Assembly: GCA_036752905.1 (NCBI GenBank)
Contig: DAIORT010000002.1
Location: 132,631 to 196,630, forward strand
Source: UBA4877 sp002399345
Lineage (GTDB): Bacteria > Bacillota > Thermoanaerobacteria > Thermoanaerobacterales > UBA4877
Length of the DNA: 64,000 nt
Direction: 5' to 3'
This document shows positions 24,283 through 32,679 of the stretch, piece after piece; within the stretch, counting starts at the first letter, position 1; each line of letters begins with the position of its first letter. The position numbers were made by a program, and so were the translations under genes. Under the pieces are notes generated by a model. It was given only the letters and a program-made list of their open reading frames with translations, was not told the origin of the DNA and searched no databases.

Positions 24283-25455
24283 ATGTCGTTAGCTCACATC
24301 TTTTTGGATCTGTATAATAGTATGGGCTTCAGAGCGATTACTTATGGAGAAGTGATTATGATAGTGGTGGCATGTATTTTTATATACCTTGCCATAGTGA
24401 AAAAGTATGAGCCTCTTTTATTACTGCCTATAGCATTCGGTATGCTGCTGGCAAATCTACCTTTAGCAGGTCTTATGGACCCGCCCGTATATGAAGCGGC
24501 TGTAAACGGGGCACAGGTAATGAAACAGCCGGGTGGCCTTTTATACTATCTTTATCAGGGAGACGCACTGGGGATATTCCCACCGCTCATATTCCTTGGT
24601 GTAGGAGCAATGACGGATTTTGGGCCGCTCATAGCCAATCCGCTTTCTGTACTTATGGGGGCGGCTGGACAGCTGGGTGTTTTCATAACATATAACATTG
24701 CTGCGGGTGTTCTGGGGTTTACCCCGCAGGAGGCAGCTGCCATAGGTATAATAGGAGGGGCAGACGGGCCCACGACTATATACCTTGCTACAAAGCTGGC
24801 TCCGCATCTGCTTGGTACAGTCGCTGTTGCGGCGTATTCATACATGGCGCTGGTGCCTATAATACAGCCGCCGGTTATGAGGGCTTTGACGACTAAGAAG
24901 GAAAGGCAGATAACAATGGAGCAACTACGGCCGGTTTCCAAAAAGGAAAGGGTGGTGTTCCCTATAACGGTTACAATAGTTGTTTCGTTATTACTTCCAT
25001 CGGCAGCCCCGCTTATAGGCATGCTTATGCTGGGCAACCTGTTCAGGGAGAGTGGTGTGGTAGACAGACTTTCAAGTACGGCCCAGAATGAACTGAATAA
25101 TATAATCGTCATATTTCTGGGACTTTCGGTGGGGGCTACAACGAATGCCAAGACATTTTTGAAGCCGCAGTCGCTTTATATCGTGGTGTTGGGTTTGGTG
25201 GCTTTTATCGTGTCAACGTCCGGCGGTGTTTTGCTTGGCAAATTGATGAATAAAATATCGAGAGGCAAGATAAATCCGCTGATAGGGTCGGCCGGTGTTT
25301 CCGCCGTGCCTATGGCCGCCCGGGTATCCCAGGTTGTGGCACAGGAGGAGAAGCCGGGAAACTTTATTCTTATGCATGCCATGGGTCCTAATGTGGCTGG
25401 CGTTATAGGGACTGCGGTGGCTGCAGGTGTGTTCTTGTCAATATATGGCGGTTAA
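24283..25455 (+). CDS. mmdB: Methylmalonyl-CoA decarboxylase beta (Na+ pump)
   Basis: This integral membrane subunit decarboxylates carboxybiotin and exports sodium ions. It has about ten membrane segments and the family motif GGADGPTTIY, whose Asp is thought to bind Na+, plus SVGATTNAKTFL and GVSAVPMAARV in the C-terminal half. At 390 residues it is of normal size. It is the last gene before the terminator at 25461. The operon thus couples succinate-to-propionate conversion to a sodium gradient. Confidence 0.96.
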   Translation: MSLAHIFLDLYNSMGFRAITYGEVIMIVVACIFIYLAIVKKYEPLLLLPIAFGMLLANLPLAGLMDPPVYEAAVNGAQVMKQPGGLLYYLYQGDALGIFPPLIFLGVGAMTDFGPLIANPLSVLMGAAGQLGVFITYNIAAGVLGFTPQEAAAIGIIGGADGPTTIYLATKLAPHLLGTVAVAAYSYMALVPIIQPPVMRALTTKKERQITMEQLRPVSKKERVVFPITVTIVVSLLLPSAAPLIGMLMLGNLFRESGVVDRLSSTAQNELNNIIVIFLGLSVGATTNAKTFLKPQSLYIVVLGLVAFIVSTSGGVLLGKLMNKISRGKINPLIGSAGVSAVPMAARVSQVVAQEEKPGNFILMHAMGPNVAGVIGTAVAAGVFLSIYGG

Positions 25456-25460
25456 TATAT

Positions 25461-25493
25461 AATAATGAGGGTTAATAACCCTCATTATTTATT
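25461..25493 (+). terminator. Terminator of the methylmalonyl-CoA operon
   Basis: AATAATGAGGGTT pairs with AACCCTCATTATT across three bases, followed by a T-rich stretch. The A-rich 5' arm makes it potentially bidirectional. Confidence 0.88.
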
Positions 25494-25513
25494 TTATATT
25501 CAAGGTGATGACA

Positions 25514-26485
25514 TTGGATAAAATCCTTAAGCTCTTAATGGATAGGCATGGTAAATATGTCTCTGAAAAGGAGTTATGTGAGTCTGGGGGGATGAGTGGG
25601 ATTTCTACCCGCAAGCATATAAAGGTAATGAGAGCTGCAGGCTATGTTATAGATGAGGATACTGATAAGGATTACAAGCTGGCTGGCATACCTGATCTAT
25701 TGCTGCCGGATCTAATTTGGTATTATCTTCATGGTAGCAACATGGTGAAGGAGATTAAATATTATGATTCGGTGGGTTCTACCAATGAGGTGGCCAAGAG
25801 CCATGAGAGCTGCTGCGCTATGCCGGCTGTGGTGGTATCTGAGCAGCAGCTTGCAGGAAAGGGCAGGATCACAAAGGGATGGTATTCACCCCGGGCGCAG
25901 GGCATATACTGCAGCCTGTTATTGCATCCCGATGTGCCTATGGCGCAGCTTTCCAAGCTCACACTGCTTGTCGGCCTGGCCGTGGCAAAGGCTATGACAG
26001 GATACGGGTTAAAGCCTCTTATAAAATGGCCTAATGATATAGTAATCAGAGGAAAAAAGGTGTGCGGCATACTTACGGAAACATCTGCAGAGATGGGCGG
26101 AATTCATTACGTAGTAACAGGGTTTGGTATAAATATTAATAATCATAGTTTTCCGGATGAACTAAAAGATATAGCTACCTCTCTTTATATTGAGTCGGGT
26201 AGAATGTTTAACAGAAGTCGATTTCTTGCCTGTGTATTAAAAGAAATAGAGTTTGAGTACAATAAGTATATTGACGGACAATATGACGGATTTATAAATG
26301 ATGTTAAAGATATTTCGGCAACGCTGGGAAGAAGGGTAAGGGTCTTGGACTATAATAAAGAATATGCCGGCAGGGCGGTTGATATACTGCCCTCCGGAGA
26401 ACTTCAGATAAAAACAGACGATGGAGATATCAGGGATGTACAGGCCGGTGATGTAAGCATTAGAGGAGTAATGGGTTATGTATGA
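25514..26485 (+). CDS. birA: Bifunctional biotin ligase/repressor BirA
   Basis: BirA activates biotin with ATP and attaches it to carrier lysines, here plausibly MmdC. The N-terminal 60 residues form a winged-helix DNA-binding domain (GMSGISTRKHIKVMRAAGY). The ligase domain has GKGRITKGWYSP (the GRGRxxRxW loop with Lys and Ile variants) and KWPNDIV, then a C-terminal SH3-like domain. AAGGTG at 25502-25507 fits TTG 25514 better than GTG 25505. It overlaps dusB by eight bases. Confidence 0.93.
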   Translation: MDKILKLLMDRHGKYVSEKELCESGGMSGISTRKHIKVMRAAGYVIDEDTDKDYKLAGIPDLLLPDLIWYYLHGSNMVKEIKYYDSVGSTNEVAKSHESCCAMPAVVVSEQQLAGKGRITKGWYSPRAQGIYCSLLLHPDVPMAQLSKLTLLVGLAVAKAMTGYGLKPLIKWPNDIVIRGKKVCGILTETSAEMGGIHYVVTGFGININNHSFPDELKDIATSLYIESGRMFNRSRFLACVLKEIEFEYNKYIDGQYDGFINDVKDISATLGRRVRVLDYNKEYAGRAVDILPSGELQIKTDDGDIRDVQAGDVSIRGVMGYV

Positions 26486-27467
26486 TGATGGAATTAAAAT
26501 TGGCGATGTCATGCTTAAAAATAGGGTTTTTCTTGCGCCAATGGCTGGGTTTAGCGACCAGGCCTATAGAATGATAGTAAATCATATGGACTGCGGTTTT
26601 AAATATACCGAGATGGTCTCTGCCAAAACACTTATATATGACTCACAACATACCAAGGACCTCTTACGCTACAGCACGGATGAAGGCAAGGTTGCTGTGC
26701 AAATATTTGGGCATGAGCCGGATATAATGGCCGGGGCTGCCCGTATACTTAATGACTACCCATTTTGTATAATAGATATAAATATGGGTTGTCCCGTGAA
26801 GAAAATCGTAGCAAACGGTGACGGCAGTGCGCTTATGAACGATCCTGTCTTGGTGGGAAAGGTGATAAGTGCGGTTGCAGGAGCATCTAAAATGCCGGTG
26901 ACGGTGAAAATAAGAACTGGATGGGACAAGCAGCATGTGAATGCCGCCGAGATAGCTCATATTGCTGAAGAGAGCGGAGCTAAAGCGGTGAGTGTGCATG
27001 GCAGGACCAGACAGCAGTTTTATACGGGGAGAGCAGACTGGACAATCATAAAACAGGTCAAACAAGCAGTAAATATACCCATAATAGGTAACGGGGATAT
27101 ATTTGAGGCAGAAGATGCCGAAGAGATGATGGAATTTACCGGATGTGATGCAGTGATGATAGGCAGAGGGGCCATTGGCAATCCATGGATCTTCCGCAGT
27201 ATAAATGAATATCTTAAGACCGGGATGAAACCTGTACCTCTTACGGCGGAGGAGAAGATAGATATGGCCATAAGTCATCTCAAGCTGGAAGCATCACTCA
27301 AAGGTGAGATGCGCGCCATAAGGGAGATGCGCAAGGTTGTTGGCTATTATATTAAAGGGATGAATGGATCTAAGGCGGTGCGAAATGAAATAAACAGAAT
27401 TGAGTCTATGGACGGTGTTATAGAAAAGCTATCCGATTATAAACTTCAGATAGGGAATAGTAAGTAG
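26478..27467 (+). CDS. dusB: tRNA-dihydrouridine synthase, DusB type
   Basis: This flavoenzyme reduces uridines in the tRNA D-loop to dihydrouridine using NAD(P)H. It has 329 residues with a TIM barrel: LAPMAGFSDQAYR at the start, INMGCPVKKIVANGDGSAL with the catalytic Cys, KIRTGWD, VHGRTRQQFYTG and IGNGDIF. Its start overlaps the end of birA, so the two are coupled. The greA and lysS genes downstream follow the order known from Bacillus, with an insertion of three genes between. Confidence 0.94.
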   Translation: MYDDGIKIGDVMLKNRVFLAPMAGFSDQAYRMIVNHMDCGFKYTEMVSAKTLIYDSQHTKDLLRYSTDEGKVAVQIFGHEPDIMAGAARILNDYPFCIIDINMGCPVKKIVANGDGSALMNDPVLVGKVISAVAGASKMPVTVKIRTGWDKQHVNAAEIAHIAEESGAKAVSVHGRTRQQFYTGRADWTIIKQVKQAVNIPIIGNGDIFEAEDAEEMMEFTGCDAVMIGRGAIGNPWIFRSINEYLKTGMKPVPLTAEEKIDMAISHLKLEASLKGEMRAIREMRKVVGYYIKGMNGSKAVRNEINRIESMDGVIEKLSDYKLQIGNSK

Positions 27468-27479
27468 AAAACAAAAGCC

Positions 27480-27542
27480 TTGATTTAAAGCGACAAAAGT
27501 TTTACAATATATTCATGTAAATACATTGAGCACAAAATGTGC
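27480..27542 (+). promoter_or_regulatory. Promoter with overlapping operator-like inverted repeats
   Basis: TTGATT (27480-27485), a 17-base spacer and TACAAT (27503-27508) form a plausible sigma-A promoter. The inverted repeat TTTACA-N9-TGTAAA (27501-27521) covers the -10 and the predicted start point. A second repeat, GCACA-AAA-TGTGC, follows at 27530-27542. The arrangement suggests repression, perhaps by the helix-turn-helix protein encoded just downstream. Confidence 0.6.
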
Positions 27543-27558
27543 ACGTAAGGAGATACAT

Positions 27559-28083
27559 ATGAAGCCCATTCACATAGGGGATAAAATCATCGATGCCGAT
27601 AAAGCCCACAGACAAATTGATGAAATGTTGGACATGAGAACGAGGGGGCTTTCACAGCAGGAGGTGGCAGAGCACTTTCACATAGATAGGACCTTTGTTT
27701 CCCGGCTTGAAAGATTGGGAGAGATAAAAAAAGGTGGCAGCTTGGCGCTCATAGGTTTTCCTGTAAAAAACAGACAAGAACTTGAGACAATGGCAAGGGA
27801 AAATGGGGTTGAGCTTGTACTTCTGATGTCTGAAAAAGAGCGATGGGATTTTGTAACTAATAAGGATGGGGCGCAGCTTTTCAATCTTGTTCTTGATATA
27901 ATAGCAAAGCTGCGCAGCTATGATAAAATAATTTTCCTCGGATCGGATAAGAGAACCAAGTTAGTGGAAGAAATTCTCGGTAATGAGGTATTTACCATTG
28001 ATATAGGCGAGTCACCAATTACTCATGATGTATATATAGATCCTGAGAGATTTTTATCTGTCATCAAGATGATTAGAGGCTAG
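27559..28083 (+). CDS. Helix-turn-helix regulator-like protein
   Basis: This is a 174-residue protein with a helix-turn-helix at about residues 28-50 (LSQQEVAEHFHIDRTFVSRLERLG) and a C-terminal domain of unknown function that looks alpha/beta (SLALIGFP, IIFLGSDKRTKLVEEI). AAGGAG is well spaced for ATG 27559. It begins a three-gene unit with the next two genes and is probably its regulator, binding the repeats at the promoter; that is inference. I know of no assigned function for the C-terminal domain. Confidence 0.75.
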   Translation: MKPIHIGDKIIDADKAHRQIDEMLDMRTRGLSQQEVAEHFHIDRTFVSRLERLGEIKKGGSLALIGFPVKNRQELETMARENGVELVLLMSEKERWDFVTNKDGAQLFNLVLDIIAKLRSYDKIIFLGSDKRTKLVEEILGNEVFTIDIGESPITHDVYIDPERFLSVIKMIRG

Positions 28084-28094
28084 GAGTGATAAGT

Positions 28095-29030
28095 TTGAAG
28101 AGAGTCGTGAGTGTAAGTATCGGGTCATCTGAAAGGAATCATAAAGTTACTGCGGATTTTTTAGGTGAGAAATTTATGATAGAACGTATAGGTACGGATG
28201 GAGATTTTAATAAGGCCTTAGAAATGATATCCCGTTTGGATGGAAAAGTGGACGCCTTTGGACTGGGTGGAATTGATCTGTACCTCAAGGCAGGTAAAAG
28301 GAGGTACGTAATCAGTGATGCGCTTCCCTTGCAGAAAGCTGCGGAGATTACACCTGTGGTAGATGGATCCGGTCTTAAAGATACCCTTGAAAGAAGGGTG
28401 GTTGAGTATGTTGATAGAGAAGTGATGTCTCTTAAAGGTAAGAAGACGCTTCTTGTATGCGGACTGGACAGGTTCGGCATGGCGCAGACATTTGACAAGC
28501 TGGGCTGCGATCTTATTTTAGGTGACGCAATATTTGCTTTGGGCTTACCTATGCCTGTAAGATCATTAAAAATGCTTGATTTCCTTGCATCAATACTGAT
28601 GCCTATAATCAGGAGACTACCTTTTGAGGTATTGTACCCTACGGGGAAAAAGCAGGATACGTCAACATCAAGACACAAGAAGTATTATGACTGGGCAGAC
28701 ATAATAGCCGGTGATTATCTGTTTATTAAAAGATACATGCCAGAGAATTTAGATGGCAAGGTAATCATTACCAATACGGTAACTGCAGGCGATGTGGAGG
28801 AGCTTAAAAAAAGAGGAGTGCAACTGCTTGTTACCACTACGCCGGAGATGAATGGAAGGTCCTTCGGAACCAATGTCATGGAAGCGGTTCTTATCACCCT
28901 GGCTGGCAAAGGACCGGAAGAAATAAGGTCGGATGATTATTTGAAGCTACTGGACAAGATCGGATTTGTTCCACGGGTCGAATACCTGCAATCCGAAGTA
29001 GGTGGGGAGAGGAATGATTTGCATGCATAA
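28095..29030 (+). CDS. Unknown enzyme of a quinate-5-dehydrogenase-annotated family
   Basis: This 311-residue protein belongs to a family often labelled quinate 5-dehydrogenase in clostridial genomes; I see no evidence for that activity. A glycine-rich segment SRLDGKVDAFGLGGIDLYL lies near residue 55, VCGLDRFGMAQTFDKLGCD near 125, and a C-terminal part has LLVTTTPEMNGRSFGTNVMEA. Thus it may be a nucleotide-binding oxidoreductase-like protein. AGGAG fits TTG 28095. It overlaps the following acyl-ACP-reductase-like gene by eight bases, so the two products probably work together. Confidence 0.65.
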   Translation: MKRVVSVSIGSSERNHKVTADFLGEKFMIERIGTDGDFNKALEMISRLDGKVDAFGLGGIDLYLKAGKRRYVISDALPLQKAAEITPVVDGSGLKDTLERRVVEYVDREVMSLKGKKTLLVCGLDRFGMAQTFDKLGCDLILGDAIFALGLPMPVRSLKMLDFLASILMPIIRRLPFEVLYPTGKKQDTSTSRHKKYYDWADIIAGDYLFIKRYMPENLDGKVIITNTVTAGDVEELKKRGVQLLVTTTPEMNGRSFGTNVMEAVLITLAGKGPEEIRSDDYLKLLDKIGFVPRVEYLQSEVGGERNDLHA

Positions 29031-30108
29031 ATTCGGTTTTATAATTCATCCTATAGAGACGAGCGATGTCACCAGAAAATATGGCTTCATGAAGAAGATA
29101 CCTGAGGGATTAATAAAGCAGGTTACAAAGATTATGCCTCCGCAGGAGGTTTCAAAAATTACAGGGGTGAAAAGTCCGTATGGCGAAACTGAGGGATGGT
29201 TTTTAGCTGTTCCATTGGTATCCGATCAGATGCTTTCACTTCCCGCCGATGCAGTGACCAAAAAAATTATTAAGGCCGGCAGGATTGCCGAAGACTTGGG
29301 TGCGGAGATAATAGGCCTCGGAGCTATGACATCCGTTGTTGGAGATGCAGGTTATACAGTGGCTAAGAACTTAGATATAGCCGTAACGACAGGTAACAGT
29401 TATACGGTTGCAATGGCGATGGAGGGAACGGAAAAGGCTGCCTGGATAATGGGAAAAGAGCTTGAAGGATGCAACGCCGTTGTAGTAGGCGCAACGGGAT
29501 CTATAGGCAGGGTATGTGCAGAACTGATGGCCGGCAGGGTTAATAACTTGACATTGGTGTCACGTAACGTAGGGAAACTAAGGAATTTTGCGGGGGAACT
29601 CAAGGAGAAGACAGGTGTGAGGGCAGAGGTTACTGATGACGTTCATGAGGCACTTAGGGACGCCGACGTGATCATAACCGTTACCAGTGCTGTGGATACC
29701 GTGATAGAACCTGTGGATCTCAAGCCAGGAGCAGTGGTTTGTGACGTGGCCCGGCCGAGGGATGTTTCAAGGGAGGTTGTCGAGGTCCGTGATGATGTTC
29801 TGGTTATAGAGGGCGGTGTGGTAAGGGTGCCCGGAGATGTCAATTTCAACTTTAATTTTGGATTTCCGCCTAAAATGTCATATGCATGTATGGCCGAGAC
29901 GATGGCTTTGGCCATGGAAGGAAGGATTGAGAACTTTTCCCTGGGAAGAGAGCTCAAGGCAGACAAGGTAAGGGAAATATATGATATATGTAAAAAGCAT
30001 GGATTCAAATTGGCGGGCCTGAGGAGTTTTGAAAAAGAGGTAACCAAAGAACAGATAGGCAGAATAAAAGAAAATGCAACTAAAAAAATAAAGAATTATC
30101 ATGCTTGA
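29023..30108 (+). CDS. Acyl-ACP reductase-like oxidoreductase (AAR family)
   Basis: This 361-residue protein carries a Rossmann motif VVVGATGSIGRVCAELM near residue 160 and resembles cyanobacterial long-chain acyl-ACP reductase in several blocks: LGAMTSVV, TTGNSYTVAMA, TLVSRN and ACMAETMALAMEGRIENFS line up with LGGFSSIV, TTGNTHTAYV, LLIARN and ACFAEAMLLEFEGW of the cyanobacterial protein as I recall it. Databases may label it shikimate dehydrogenase from the shared fold. The Cys that forms the thioester in cyanobacterial AAR is not clearly placed here. ATG 29023 fits the GGAGAGG site. A fatty-aldehyde-forming role is possible but unproven. Confidence 0.7.
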   Translation: MHKFGFIIHPIETSDVTRKYGFMKKIPEGLIKQVTKIMPPQEVSKITGVKSPYGETEGWFLAVPLVSDQMLSLPADAVTKKIIKAGRIAEDLGAEIIGLGAMTSVVGDAGYTVAKNLDIAVTTGNSYTVAMAMEGTEKAAWIMGKELEGCNAVVVGATGSIGRVCAELMAGRVNNLTLVSRNVGKLRNFAGELKEKTGVRAEVTDDVHEALRDADVIITVTSAVDTVIEPVDLKPGAVVCDVARPRDVSREVVEVRDDVLVIEGGVVRVPGDVNFNFNFGFPPKMSYACMAETMALAMEGRIENFSLGRELKADKVREIYDICKKHGFKLAGLRSFEKEVTKEQIGRIKENATKKIKNYHA

Positions 30109-30110
30109 TC

Positions 30111-30139
30111 TTGACATGGTGTTAACCCTGTTCTATAAT
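30111..30139 (+). promoter_or_regulatory. Perfect consensus sigma-A promoter (greA-lysS)
   Basis: TTGACA (30111-30116), exactly 17 bases and TATAAT (30134-30139) match the vegetative consensus at every position. The start point would be near 30146. Confidence 0.9.
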
Positions 30140-30152
30140 AAACACATTAATA

Positions 30153-30192
30153 AACACACAGGCACTGCATTTTTTTGCAGTGCTTGTGTGTT
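30153..30192 (+). terminator. Strong hairpin just after the greA promoter
   Basis: The arm ACACACA-G-GCACTGCA pairs with TGCAGTGC-T-TGTGTGT around a T-only loop. It could terminate the upstream three-gene unit, but it lies downstream of the greA start point and so also forms the 5' end of the greA transcript. The tail TTAATCT is a poor U-tract, so termination is uncertain. Confidence 0.65.
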
Positions 30193-30257
30193 AATCTAAT
30201 GCATAAGAATAAATAAGTATTGCATTAAATGATGAGTAAATGAAGAGGGGAGAGCAG

Positions 30258-30737
30258 ATGAGCGCCAAAAAAGCTGTTGTGCTTACGTATGATGGTCTAA
30301 AAAAGTATGAGGACGAGTTAGAGCATTTGAAATCGGTAAAACGTTTGGAAGTAGCAGAAAAAATAAAGGTTGCCAGATCATATGGTGACTTGAGTGAAAA
30401 TTCCGAATACGATGAGGCAAAAAATGAGCAGGCCTTTGTCGAGGGAAGAATAGCTCAGATCGAACAGATGCTCAGAAATGCCAAGGTGATAGATGAAGAA
30501 GACATATCAACGGAATCTGTTAACATAGGAACCACTGTTAAGGTATTTGATAACGAATTCAATGAAGAAGATGTATATACCATTGTAAGTTCTGCTGAAG
30601 CTGATCCCATGAATAATAAAATATCCGATGAATCGCCTATAGGCAAAGCTCTGCTTAACAAGAAAGTGGGAGAAGTAGCCGAGGCCGAAGTGCCTGACGG
30701 AACTGTAAAACTTAAGATACTTGAGATAAAAAAATAG
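30258..30737 (+). CDS. greA: Transcription elongation factor GreA
   Basis: GreA rescues backtracked RNA polymerase by stimulating transcript cleavage. The N-terminal coiled coil holds the family signature ARSYGDLSENSEYDEAKNEQ, whose acidic tip enters the polymerase channel, and the C-terminal domain ends in VKLKILEIKK. AGAGGGGAG fits ATG 30258 and gives 159 residues, the usual size; ATG 30240 has no site. It is followed 23 bases on by lysS, a common pair. Confidence 0.96.
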   Translation: MSAKKAVVLTYDGLKKYEDELEHLKSVKRLEVAEKIKVARSYGDLSENSEYDEAKNEQAFVEGRIAQIEQMLRNAKVIDEEDISTESVNIGTTVKVFDNEFNEEDVYTIVSSAEADPMNNKISDESPIGKALLNKKVGEVAEAEVPDGTVKLKILEIKK

Positions 30738-30760
30738 TAAAAATAAAATGGAGGTTACTT

Positions 30761-32245
30761 ATGGAGAAATCCCGACCAGAAGATTTTAATGAACTTATGA
30801 ATATAAGGCTTGAAAAGCTGGATAAACTCAAGAATGAAAATATAAATCCTTTTGAAATAACAAGATTTAAGCGGACCAATTATACCAATGAAATAAAAGA
30901 TAATTTTGATAATTATGAAGACAAGACCGTGACCGTTGCCGGCAGACTTATGGCAAAAAGAGGACATGGCAAGGCGAGTTTTGCCGATCTGAGTGACAGG
31001 TATGGTAAGATACAGATATATGTCAGGTTGGATGAGGTAGGTGAGGAGCTCTATAAACTCTTTAAGACCGTGGATATAGGTGACATACTCGGTGTAACCG
31101 GGACAGTTTTCAAAACCCATATGGGCGAGGTCTCAATAAGGGTCACAAAATTTACTTTGTTGACCAAGTCTATAAGACCGCTTCCGGAAAAGTGGCATGG
31201 TCTTACTGATGTGGAGCTTAGATACAGAGAAAGATATACCGATCTTATAATGAACCCCGATGTAAAACGCACATTTGAGATGAGAAGCAATATCATAAGG
31301 CAGATGCGTAAATTCCTGGATGACAAGGGGTTTATAGAGGTGGAGACACCCATATTGGAGACCATTCCCGGAGGAGCCAATGCCCGTCCGTTTGTGACCC
31401 ATCACAACACGCTGGACATTGATATGTATCTCAGGATAGCAACGGAGCTTCGCCTGAAGAGGCTTATAGTGGGCGGGTTCGAGGATGTTTACGAGATAGG
31501 TAAGCAATTCAGGAATGAGGGTATAGACGTTAGGCATAACCCTGAGTTTACCACTATAGAGCTGTACCAGGCCTATGCTAACTATGAGGACATGATGGAT
31601 CTTACCGAGGATATGATTAAGTATATTGCTCAAAATGTATTGGGCACGCTCAAGATAAACTGTCAGGACAGGGAGATTGATCTCGGACAGTCTTGGCAGA
31701 GGATATCCATGATAGATGCGGTCAAGAAATATGCCGGTGTGGACTTTAACGAGATAGATACAGATGAAGAGGCTTTGAGAGCTGCAGAGGAACATAAGCT
31801 TGAGCTGGAATCCGGCAAAAAAACCAGGGGTCATATAATAAATGAGTTCTTTGAGAAGTATGTGGAGCATGAGCTCACTGAACCTACATTTATAATTAAT
31901 TATCCCGTAGAGGTTTCGCCGCTGGCCAAAAGGATGTCGAATGATCCCAGGCTTACCTACAGGTTTGAGATATTTATAAATTCCATGGAGCTGGGTAATG
32001 CCTTCTCTGAACTCAATGACCCTTTAGATCAGAGGAAGAGATTTGAAGAACAGGCCAAAGCCAGGGAAGCCGGAGACGATGAGGCCCACATGATGGACGA
32101 AGACTTTCTCACGGCCCTTGAAATAGGTATGCCGCCTACGGGAGGACTGGGCATAGGTATTGACAGGCTGGTGATGGTACTCACCGGCGCAGATTCCATC
32201 AGGGATGTTATTCTTTTCCCTACGATGAAGCCGCTAGACAAATAA
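30761..32245 (+). CDS. lysS: Lysyl-tRNA synthetase, class II
   Basis: LysS charges tRNA-Lys in the cytosol. The N-terminal OB-fold (about residues 60-150) is followed by a class II catalytic core: motif 2 FRNEGIDVRHNPEFTTIELY and motif 3 GLGIGIDRLVM near the C-terminus are clear. The length of 494 residues is typical. GGAGG lies just upstream of the ATG. It forms an operon with greA and ends at the terminator at 32260. Confidence 0.97.
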   Translation: MEKSRPEDFNELMNIRLEKLDKLKNENINPFEITRFKRTNYTNEIKDNFDNYEDKTVTVAGRLMAKRGHGKASFADLSDRYGKIQIYVRLDEVGEELYKLFKTVDIGDILGVTGTVFKTHMGEVSIRVTKFTLLTKSIRPLPEKWHGLTDVELRYRERYTDLIMNPDVKRTFEMRSNIIRQMRKFLDDKGFIEVETPILETIPGGANARPFVTHHNTLDIDMYLRIATELRLKRLIVGGFEDVYEIGKQFRNEGIDVRHNPEFTTIELYQAYANYEDMMDLTEDMIKYIAQNVLGTLKINCQDREIDLGQSWQRISMIDAVKKYAGVDFNEIDTDEEALRAAEEHKLELESGKKTRGHIINEFFEKYVEHELTEPTFIINYPVEVSPLAKRMSNDPRLTYRFEIFINSMELGNAFSELNDPLDQRKRFEEQAKAREAGDDEAHMMDEDFLTALEIGMPPTGGLGIGIDRLVMVLTGADSIRDVILFPTMKPLDK

Positions 32246-32259
32246 AGATTGTTTTATCG

Positions 32260-32296
32260 AAAGGCGCTCTGTTATATATTAAGAGTGCCTTTTTAC
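32260..32296 (+). terminator. Intrinsic terminator after lysS
   Basis: AAAGGCGCTCT pairs with AGAGTGCCTTT (one G-U) around an AT-rich loop and runs into TTTTT. Confidence 0.9.
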
Positions 32297-32528
32297 GTAT
32301 GAGTCTTTTACATATATAAGTATTTCTCAGTGAGTAGTTTTTCAATTTTTAGGCATATAGCGCAAGGAAAGTACCCGGTGCATCTAAATATATAGTGCAT
32401 ATGCGACTAAGGCAGTTCTGGTCAAGGTGTCTGTCATGACGCTAATTGCCGCAGTAGCAATAAGAGGGAGAATCTGGTACATAAACGTTGTATATAAGGT
32501 GCATAATAGTAAAACAAAAGCCGGTCTA
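32297..32528. other. Intergenic region with inverted repeats
   Basis: No gene is visible. Several short inverted repeats occur: AGTACC near 32373 can pair with GGTAC near 32477, enclosing GTCATGAC and an ATTGC/GCAAT hairpin (about 32449-32465). This could be a structured RNA of about 110 bases or chance. I do not recognise a known family. The 18-base segment at 32316-32333 is shared with 18220-18237. Confidence 0.35.
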
Positions 32529-32557
32529 TTGATTTTTTTACTAATGAGGTATATTAT
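32529..32557 (+). promoter_or_regulatory. Promoter of the ArsR-radical SAM unit
   Basis: TTGATT (32529-32534), 17 bases and TATTAT (32552-32557) form a plausible sigma-A promoter. The start near 32564 leaves a leader of about 115 bases before the ArsR start codon. Confidence 0.6.
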
Positions 32558-32679
32558 TTAAATAAGTGCTTAAGTATCAATATGATAGAACTGGCTGCAT
32601 TGGATTGGGGGTCGATACATGTAAGGGGTGCAGAAAACCGACGATTCATTACTATAATTTATTGAGGGGAAATGAGCGT

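Noticed and set aside
32566..32679. N-terminal extension of the ArsR protein containing a CxxC-like segment
   Set aside because: It would start with GTG at the predicted transcript start without a ribosome-binding site; ATG 32680 has a good one.
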